Part shown: in pieces, positions 9,901 to 13,482 of the stretch | Layout of the letters: each line of letters begins with the position of its first letter | Position numbering within the stretch: position 1 is the stretch's first letter | NCBI GenBank assembly: GCA_030631915.1 | Contig: DAOVKF010000028.1 | Coordinates: 1-13,482 of the forward strand | Reading direction: 5' to 3' | DNA length: 13,482 nucleotides | Origin: Candidatus Omnitrophota bacterium | GTDB lineage: Bacteria; Omnitrophota; Gorgyraeia; Tantalellales; Tantalellaceae | Program-made: the position numbers and the translations under genes | Notes under the pieces: generated by a model | Told to the model about the DNA's origin: nothing | What the model saw: only the letters and a program-made list of their open reading frames with translations | Database searches by the model: none

Positions 9901-12900
9901 GACCTCAGCCTGAAAAGACTCAAGCTTTCCGGGACTGCCTTCCAGTATCTTTTTTATGCCGCCCGCCTCCTGTTTCAGCATATTTTCCTCGTCCAGCGCC
10001 ATTTGATAACTCTCCCGGGCTATCATATACGTCAGCCTGGCGCCAGCTATCGCTTCCAGAAGACCCGCTCTCTCCACGCCGAACGAGTACCGCGATCCTT
10101 CCGCCCGTGCTTCAAGCACCGCGTCTATATCGTCTTTATGCCTTCTCCATTTGGATAAGAACCAGGAATCTTCCGCCTTTTCCGCCGCGAAATCCATGGC
10201 CGCTTTGTCATACTCCTCAAGCGCTCTTGCGCGGTATAATGTCCCGCCCTGTTTTTCCGCGTTCTTTTCAGCGGCCCTGATCTCCTCCTGAAGCACAGCG
10301 CGTGTTTCAGCCTCAGCCGTTACCTTTGCCGGCGCGGTCTCCGGAACAAACCCGCTTATCTTCGTTATCTTTAACAGGGTTTCATCGTGCAGCGCTTTAA
10401 CATCCGAAAGGAAAAGATCATACGTGACCAGTTCTTTCCTGACCAAAGACAGCTCATCATAAGTTATCCATCCTTCCCTGAAAGCGGCTTCTTTTCCGGA
10501 GGCTTCCTTTGCAAGCGAACCGATCAGAACGGGCAGGTCCTTTTCCATCCCGGAACAAAAATCCTCCAGTATCCTTAACTCCTGTAATTGATAGCTCCTG
10601 TTCCTGGACAGTTCCTTCTCATCCGAAACTTGTATCTCTCTTCTTATCTCATGAAGAGGCTCGGCCACGTCCGGACCTTTTGAAATGCTTATCTTGGGGG
10701 ATATCACGTAAGGATATCCTATAATAACGCCCAGGCTGAACCTTGGTTTGCTTGCCGCGAGTTCCTTTGCTTTTTTCGCGTCGGACAGGGCGATGTCCAG
10801 CCTTTTCATGGGGCCGTAATAATCCCGCCAGAAATCAGCCGGATCAATGCCGCTTTTTTCCAGCACGCCGTTTACCAGGTCAACGTCTATTTTTCCGTCT
10901 CCCATGATCTCAAACCCTGCCGCGTAGCCCAGGCCCATGATAACGCTTATGGCCTTCAGGACCCCGGCTGTCCCGGCTTCCGCCTTTTTGAGCGAAGCAT
11001 CGAGCCCGGCCACCCTTGCCTCAGCGTCCTTCCGGTTTAGCGTTGATACTTCTTCGGTTTTCAACCTGTCCAGGGATCTCCTGGCCGCCGCCAGTTCCAT
11101 CCTGATCTTTTGTTCCTGTTCTATTGCCTTGAAATAGTCATTGCACGCGATAATGGCGCTGAAAAGCCTGTCCTTTATGGATTTGGACATAGCGAACTTC
11201 TGCCTCAGATAGGAAACCATGGCGTAACGGCCGCGGCCGGCAAAACCGGGATCGTTATCGAACAGGGTGCCTTCAATGCCGGCGCCCCATGAAAGCCCTC
11301 CTCCCTGCAGGTCCTGTAAGGGGCCGAAATAGGCCTTGACCGGGTTAATGGAACTCTTTGCCGCCTCCTCTCTCTCGGCAAAAGCGAGCTTCACTTCCTG
11401 ATCCCTGACGCGGGATTCCCCTGAAAGGGCCACACCTCTTAATATCGCGGCCATGTTCGTGACCGAACCTTCCGGTATCCTTTCCTCACCGGTGTAAAAC
11501 CCGATAATATTTCCGCCGGCGTCCAATCCCAGGCCTGAAGGATTGCCGGCATATTGATATATGGTCCCGTCAGCGCTGACCGCCTGGTCGGGGAATACGC
11601 CCCGGACCGGATCGACCTCTCTCGCATCCGGGCTTGACGGATCAGAGGAATAATATTTAACCCCTTCCGCGGACAGTCCATCCATAAAATAGGTAAAGTC
11701 TATTTTTCCTTTTCCCGCGTCGGCGTACATCACCGCGTATGGCCTGAGAAGGTCGTATCTTACCTCCCTGCCCTTTTCGTCCGGCATGACAACCGAATCA
11801 GCTTCTGCCATTTCGCTTATATCCACTTTCTCGTCCCCCCGCATGAAAGAAGTCCCTTCGGGGAAACCGTCAGAACCCATTATCAGGTGCCTTTCTTCTT
11901 TTACGCCCACGGGTATTATCCCCAGGATCTGACGTTTTACATGTCTTACCGCCACGGCCAGAGGTTTTTCAACGATCCAGGTGCGGCTGTCCGAGGTTGC
12001 GGCAAATTTGACGATATTCATGGGCTCACCCTGCGGATCGGCCAGCCGGCCGCTCTTTGTTTCATAAGTATAATCCAAGGGATGCCCCGCCTTTATGACG
12101 CGGTAAGTGTCCCCTGTCTTTTCCACGACAGCGCCGTTCATATCCAGGACCTCTCCGGCGATATCCACGCCGCGCGGCAGCTCTGCCGCGCGACCTGTTT
12201 CCTCTGTCACGCGTCTTGTCCTGTCCGCCTCACGCCGCAGATCTTCCAGCTCTTTTAAAAGCCCTGCCTTTATAAGATGCGCAAGTGTGCCCGGATCTAC
12301 TCTACCGTCAGAAATAAGGCCCCTGTCTTTTTGAAACTGTTCTACCGCTTCCTCTGTGTTTTTGCCGAATTTCTGGTCCACGTTTTCCGCCGGGTCTTTG
12401 TGCTCTCCGGTGCTATAATCCAGACCCTCCAACGACCGCTGGACCTGTCCTACCTCTATCCTGTCCCACCATCCCCTGCTGACGACCTCCCCGCTGTTCA
12501 CGGTTATTACCAGGTCCCGCACAGAGTCTAAAACGGGCTTGAATTCCGTGTGCTCTTTAATGAATTTTAATGCCCCGTTAAGATCCTCTATCTGCAGTAT
12601 CTCCTTTACAAGAGATGAAACAGTATCAACTGCCTCTGGCGCGGGCCGGACGGCTTTTACTTCCAGCTTTTCCGCTTCCGGCGCCTCTGCCTCTTCCGGC
12701 GCCTCTGGCGCTTTCAATGCTTCTGTTGTCTCCGGCACTGCTGTTTCCCGGAAACCGGGCATCCATGACTCTATTACCCCGTGTAACCCGTCAAGCGCGT
12801 TAATGATATCCATGTCACCTTTCTCCAGCGCTTTGTTCAGCGCCGGAACAGTAACTGTTTCTCCTATCCTGCCGTCAGCTTCCACTCCCAGGCCATACTG

Positions 12901-13482
12901 CAGATCTTTCACGGCAAAATGTAACTGCGCTCTCAAATTCCTGTCAACCTGGTCATCCGGATCATAGTTGCGTAAAGGCTTGAACGCGGCCGCAAGGGCC
13001 TTCCCGGCCGCTTCGTTGGGTCCTGCCATGTAAGTGGAAAGCGCCTCTTCCGCGGCTTTTAACAATAAGTACGTTCTCAGCGCCTTTACTGTGCCGTGAC
13101 CTAACACGCCGTCGTCGTCCACCACTAATCTTATCTGTAGTTCACGGACCGTACCGGGTGCCTGTGTTACTGATGCGGTGAGTTCTCTCATCGATCCAGA
13201 GAAACGCACCGGAAGTTTTTCTTTTATTTTTCTCAATTGATCTTCATCAAGGAGTTGCTCCGCGATATCTTCCAGGTCCTGCGCCGGAGTCGTTACTAAT
13301 GCCGGCTGTCCCACTTCTACGGATCCCGGCGCCAGTGGCGAAAGCGGGCCTGCCGGAGGACCGGCTCCGCCTGCCGGTGCCGCTCCTGTTGCAACCGGCT
13401 CCGCCGGTTCGAATCCTTTGATATCCGCGCTCTCGGCAGCCATTAGCGGCGTAAACATAAAATCTAAAATACCGTCTACTGC
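1..13482 (-). CDS. Internal fragment of a giant multidomain cell-envelope protein (PGBD repeats, six TolC half-repeats, GH-A hydrolase)
   Basis: A single minus-strand frame (first codon at 13482-13480, last at 3-1) stays open for 4494 codons, so both ends lie outside the window. The translation has protein-like composition throughout, with recognisable domains in the same phase at both ends, so no frameshift is visible. Domain order: peptidoglycan-binding-like repeats (residues about 109-409), beta-rich segment (435-672), six TolC/OEP half-repeats (673-1852), helical segment (1904-2314), beta-rich segment (2315-2681), carbohydrate-binding-like module (2784-2943), clan GH-A hydrolase (2955-3264), PEVK-like linker (3265-3347), YD-like beta-rich segment (3348-4180) and helical segment (4181-4494). 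I counted only seven cysteines. ATA and AGG codons are common and usage looks uniform. The likely role, inferred from the domains, is an outer-membrane or periplasmic protein that binds and cuts glycans. Methionines such as that at 13458-13456 lack an upstream Shine-Dalgarno sequence and are probably internal. Confidence 0.95.
943..3441 (-). other. Long beta-rich, loosely YD-like segment
   Basis: Residues about 3348-4180 are rich in Tyr-Asp and Gly-turn strand pairs, such as SIEEYEYDRD, KRVITYDNDGKEAVLLKEAW, EEKYNYDTRE, TRYKYDEEKF and GRVVVDYADGTLALI. The rhythm recalls RHS/YD-repeat shells, but the usual 'YDANGNL..' consensus is absent, so this is at best a distant relative. A middle part (residues about 3860-4180) has a different texture with pieces such as LILDITGLGYGKGYTPEMIL and LTVHVEGEKGAYLVKNVFVS, so there may be more than one domain. 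It holds two of the seven cysteines. A role as an extended scaffold or glycan-contacting surface is only a guess. Confidence 0.4.
3442..3690 (-). other. PEVK-like Pro/Glu/Val/Lys linker after the hydrolase
   Basis: Residues about 3265-3347 consist almost only of Pro, Glu, Val, Lys, Arg and Ala in tandem 14-residue units of the form KPVVEKEVKPVREE. Such segments are extended, charged and flexible. The linker separates the hydrolase from the following beta-rich segment, which would let the enzyme move relative to its anchor. The end becomes more Pro/Arg-rich (ARPVPVPSAV). Confidence 0.8.
3497..3676 (-). repeat. Tandem 42-base repeat, four units plus a partial fifth
   Basis: Units lie at 3497-3538, 3539-3580, 3581-3622 and 3623-3664, with a partial copy to 3676. 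Units two and three are identical. The fourth differs from them at two bases and the first at seven. The period is a multiple of three, so changes in copy number keep the frame. They encode the PEVK-like 14-residue units. Confidence 0.93.
3691..4620 (-). other. Clan GH-A glycoside hydrolase domain, (beta/alpha)8 barrel
   Basis: Residues about 2955-3264 show the strand series of a clan GH-A barrel: TARVWLTM, TKLVLVLHNF, IEAVEVMNEPD (beta-4), PVSLGSG, FQIHWYYDF, VRVVIGEAQPN (beta-7) and IWFWFD (beta-8). The presumed acid/base is the Glu of Asn-Glu-Pro at 4123-4125 (residue 3120). The presumed nucleophile is the Glu of Ile-Gly-Glu at 3844-3846 (residue 3213). Their 93-residue separation is ordinary for the clan. 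The domain is close to full length, so activity is plausible. It resembles GH5 or GH39-type cellulase or mannanase barrels, but substrate and family cannot be fixed here. A CBM-like module lies just upstream. Confidence 0.75.
4654..5133 (-). other. Carbohydrate-binding-module-like beta-sandwich
   Basis: Residues about 2784-2943 look like a galactose-binding or CBM-type jelly roll placed just before a hydrolase. Recognisable strands are GVLHLKADLEGQ, AYVSLPSPTDGVGRKITLKF, MNGVQVFAKDGNWKNQYARW, SGEWITIEYTP and IAMVGVKFAINS, ending in GIIEVKDAKII. This order (concave-face strands, an 'FAKDG.W..QY..W' segment, a final 'I.VKDAKI' strand) is common in modules attached to cellulases and mannanases. 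The Trp and Tyr residues in the NWKNQYARW segment are candidate sugar-stacking positions. The specific CBM family cannot be settled by eye. Confidence 0.6.
5134..5439 (-). other. Pro/Glu-rich linker followed by a short hydrophobic stretch
   Basis: Residues about 2682-2783 begin with an acidic Pro-rich spacer (ETPPREALEEAPGPESKTEE). They continue into a small-residue and hydrophobic stretch (SIVQAAVPGGVGSLALRGIN, then a Cys and SSPVLAAGAED). The latter resembles an export or processing region placed inside a polypeptide, but it is too interrupted by Asn, Arg and Lys to call a transmembrane helix. It separates the beta-rich segment from the carbohydrate-binding-like and hydrolase modules. Confidence 0.4.
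5440..6540 (-). other. Second beta-rich segment of unknown family
   Basis: Residues about 2315-2681 are dominated by short strands with charged turns, for example GYIKGITFDEGGRVRKVYYI, RLDLPGGEQLYFPP and DGLLHVYKFSAEKGKG. The strand-turn-strand rhythm with 'DEGGRVRKVYY' is loosely like RHS/YD-type repeats. It ends in a Trp-rich patch (DWNDVVHWDRRSFRNF). One of the few cysteines is here (SECYIGKL). I cannot assign a function; a structural or glycan-contacting role is possible. Confidence 0.4.
6541..7773 (-). other. Mostly helical segment of unknown function
   Basis: Residues about 1904-2314 are predicted by eye to be mainly amphipathic helices (for example RRIVGASVNRLLKAAGV, LQKTLFLYNAVLEYRAREIY). 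I do not recognise the family. Near its start are two Asp/Asn/Gly loops flanked by helices, MDAEGNVAGK and RRDLNGNIIFDERG. They resemble degenerate EF-hand or dockerin calcium loops but lack a clean acidic residue at the last ligand position. A variant of the EERITE linker motif lies at 7261-7284. No catalytic motif is evident. Confidence 0.4.
7774..7926 (-). other. Charged linker after the TolC-like block
   Basis: Residues about 1853-1903 are rich in Glu, Arg, Pro, Thr and Ala, with no predicted long helix or strand. The segment contains VPEERITE at 7807-7830, a motif also found as SPEERVTE at 9157-9180 and SVEERITE at 7261-7284. It probably acts as a flexible connector between the channel-like block and the helical segment. 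Confidence 0.55.
7927..8514 (-). other. TolC-like half-repeat F (second half of protomer 3), most canonical copy
   Basis: Residues 1657-1852 closely follow a TolC second half. They start with an entry helix (ADLVRDNIISKDPRMRLF, the 'A...NP.L' element) and the helix IDISRASLKRLDPSLNVSG leading into strand one. Strand two, VPLNFSVILWDFGRSEAEK, matches the 'V.L.L...LFDFG...A' signature almost exactly. A coiled coil with RDIRSNYEKAVSAYAHMQSL follows, and the final helix pair ends in AYRDHFG. The block closes with a charged linker. This copy is the strongest single reason for assigning the family. Confidence 0.82.
8569..9141 (-). other. TolC-like half-repeat E (first half of protomer 3) with an extended hairpin loop
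   Basis: Residues 1448-1638 give one of the clearest OEP matches. Strand one is QRFTMFIGPSLGFTELE and strand two is SLNAGLTLNIYNIYTSRLNG, the equivalent of 'S.S.QL...IFD...'. The helix ELVAAVRDVDAVEMKIAHLD follows. The return segment NKADVLIRDTHLKISVLERE then runs to LEKLLG, the typical 'DVL.A...L..A......AL..LLG' ending. Unlike the other copies, the hairpin carries a loop of about 30 residues rich in Gly, Thr and Asp. The entry helix is short. Confidence 0.78.
9241..9780 (-). other. TolC-like half-repeat D (second half of protomer 2)
   Basis: Residues 1235-1414 have the pattern 'LPIRALEESRNEYEALLDLA' (an entry helix of the TolC 'NP.L..A' type), a strand (KKVGSMLATLGTL), and a second strand running into the helix (SRIEIGGGFDIFTRKKVLV). 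The latter corresponds to the OEP '...L..PLF..G....A' element. A long coiled coil follows (IAAIDARLKKEKEEISVNKQ) and a returning helix (RRQAEKDFVEAKRAYASAGI). A charged linker at 9142-9240 follows, again at a protomer boundary. Confidence 0.65.
9817..10293 (-). other. TolC-like half-repeat C (first half of protomer 2)
   Basis: Residues 1064-1222 contain a starting helix (LQEEIRAAEKNAEKQ) and a second helix (RALEEYDKAAMDFAAEKAED). A possible hairpin follows (SWFLSKWRR, then RYSFGVERAGLL). A long Ala-rich coiled coil ends with an OEP-like terminal helix (FQAEVTAAEIRRIAAES to RLRFVLG). This is the most derived of the six: the first strand is unusually basic and the helices look shorter. The assignment rests on element order and on its place between better copies. 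Confidence 0.58.
10345..10920 (-). other. TolC-like half-repeat B (second half of protomer 1)
   Basis: Residues 855-1046 repeat the OEP order: an Ala/Lys helix (LSDAKKAKELAAS), a beta-hairpin (RFSLGVIIGYPYV and SPKISISKG), a long helix, then a very characteristic ending. FREGWITYDELSLVRKELVT followed by a helix to ITKISG matches the OEP second-half signature '..G..T..DLL.A...L..A......Y....L.L...G'. A Gly/Asp-rich turn (MGDGKID) joins A to B. A short linker with Pro and Ala (10294-10344) follows, consistent with a protomer boundary. Confidence 0.75.
10921..11466 (-). other. TolC-like half-repeat A (first half of protomer 1)
   Basis: Residues 673-854 show the OEP (PF02321) half-repeat order. 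A helix (AAILRGVALSGESRVRDQE) is followed by a helix rich in Ala/Glu (KLAFAEREEAAKSS). Next comes a beta-hairpin (VKAYFGPLQ, then LSWGAGIEGTLFDND, the counterpart of the TolC 'L.W.LFD.G' strand). A long coiled-coil helix follows, and then the returning helix (DAEARVAGLDASLKKAEAGT) ending in Met-Gly-Leu-Gly. The family is known for outer-membrane channels of type I secretion and drug efflux. It contains one of the few cysteines (IIACNDYF). Confidence 0.7.
11467..12180 (-). other. Beta-strand-rich segment of unknown family before the TolC block
   Basis: Residues about 435-672 alternate short hydrophobic strands with polar Gly/Asp turns, for example GEVLDMNGAVVEKTGDTYRV, YAVMYADAGKGKIDFTYFMD and DGTIYQYAGNPSGLGLDAGG. 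I do not recognise the family. The strand-turn rhythm would suit a beta-sandwich or beta-solenoid. It joins the third peptidoglycan-binding repeat to the first TolC half-repeat without an obvious disordered linker, so it may pack against the equatorial part of that block. This last point is inference. Confidence 0.45.
12256..12456 (-). other. Peptidoglycan-binding domain (PG_binding_1-like), best-preserved copy
   Basis: Residues about 343-409 fit the PG_binding_1 (PF01471) consensus along their whole length. They show VGQVQRSLEGLDY, then an extended loop, DQKFGKNTEEAVEQFQKDRG with the diagnostic 'D..FG..T..AV..FQ' core, and LISDGRVDPGTLAHLIKAG with the 'L..DG.V...T...L' ending. Domains of this family sit in envelope and cell-wall enzymes and hold them on peptidoglycan. 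Its position just ahead of the beta-rich segment and the TolC-like block suggests anchoring in the periplasm. This is the most reliable of the three copies. Confidence 0.82.
12631..12750 (-). other. Ala/Pro/Glu-rich acidic linker
   Basis: Residues about 245-284 are dominated by Ala, Pro and Glu, with short imperfect repeats of the type APEAPEEAEAPEAE. It is probably an extended acidic spacer between the first two peptidoglycan-binding-like repeats and the third. No catalytic or binding motif is visible. Confidence 0.65.
12817..12939 (-). other. Degenerate peptidoglycan-binding-like repeat 2
   Basis: Residues about 182-222 read VKDLQYGLGVEADGRIGETV and then VPALNKALEKG. This is the same 'V.DLQ..LG...DG.IG..T..AL...L' pattern as repeat 1, again with a short loop. 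About 42 residues of mostly helical sequence separate the two repeats. The spacing and shared signature suggest duplication of one module within the protein. Glycan-binding function is inferred from the family. Confidence 0.5.
13063..13158 (-). other. Degenerate peptidoglycan-binding-like repeat 1
   Basis: Residues about 109-140 contain TVRELQIRLVVDDDGVLGHG followed by TVKALRTYL. This follows the PG_binding_1 (PF01471) pattern of an amphipathic 'V..LQ..L' helix, an Asp/Gly turn 'D.DG..G..T', and a second helix 'AL..Y'. The unit is shorter than a classical module of about 60 residues because the loop before the DG turn is reduced. The family binds peptidoglycan or related glycans in the envelope. 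The call relies on pattern similarity and on the better copy at 12256-12456. Confidence 0.5.
13321..13413 (-). other. Ala/Pro/Gly-rich flexible linker near the upstream edge
   Basis: Residues about 24-54 are almost entirely Ala, Pro and Gly with Val, Ser and Thr (for example GAAPAGGAGPPAGPLSPLAP). This is typical of an unstructured spacer before a folded domain. The preceding 20 residues are moderately hydrophobic (ILDFMFTPLMAAES). They could be the tail of an export or membrane segment that starts outside the window, but a signal peptide cannot be shown from this piece. Confidence 0.6.

Noticed and set aside
11439..11681. Minus-strand open frame of 80 residues in another phase
   Set aside because: Out of phase with the giant frame and inside the region coding for the beta-rich segment and half-repeat A, with low-complexity Arg/Pro composition typical of a shadow. 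The frame at 746-934 is rejected likewise.
13440..13458. ATG at 13458-13456 (and the one at 13443-13441) as the true start of the gene
   Set aside because: The frame is open upstream to the window edge, there is no Shine-Dalgarno sequence before either codon, and the following residues do not make a convincing signal peptide with a basic start.

Overview
The window is one uninterrupted reading frame on the minus strand. Reading the reverse complement from base 13482 to base 1 in a single phase, I find no stop codon in 4494 codons, and neither the true start nor the true stop is inside the window. It is therefore an internal fragment of a giant gene of more than 13.4 kb. There is no intergenic DNA, RNA gene, mobile element, promoter or terminator. 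All other-frame and plus-strand open frames are shadows. Residue numbers below count from the first codon in the window.

Order along the protein, from high to low coordinates: an Ala/Pro/Gly linker; two degenerate and one good peptidoglycan-binding-like (PGBD) repeats separated by an acidic linker; a beta-rich segment; six consecutive TolC-like (outer membrane efflux protein, OEP) half-repeats that pair into three TolC-like protomers; a charged linker; about 410 residues of unrecognised mostly helical sequence; a second beta-rich segment; a Pro-rich linker; a carbohydrate-binding-like beta-sandwich; a clan GH-A type (beta/alpha)8 glycoside hydrolase with both catalytic glutamates in place; a PEVK-like tandem repeat linker; about 830 residues of beta-rich, loosely YD-like sequence; and a helical segment that runs off the window.

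The most striking point is the TolC block. TolC-family channels are normally homotrimers whose protomers each carry two structural half-repeats, giving a 12-stranded barrel. Here one polypeptide carries six half-repeats, grouped in pairs by acidic linkers, which is what a covalently linked single-chain trimer would need. It is joined on one side to peptidoglycan-binding repeats and on the other to a glycoside hydrolase. An envelope-anchored channel tied to a glycan-degrading arm is a reasonable inference, but it has not been tested.

Organism: the very large multidomain envelope protein, the moderately high GC, and the heavy use of ATA (Ile) and AGG (Arg) codons suggest an uncultivated Gram-negative bacterium. 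Omnitrophota, known for exceptionally large genes, is my best guess. That is inference from style, not from any marker gene.
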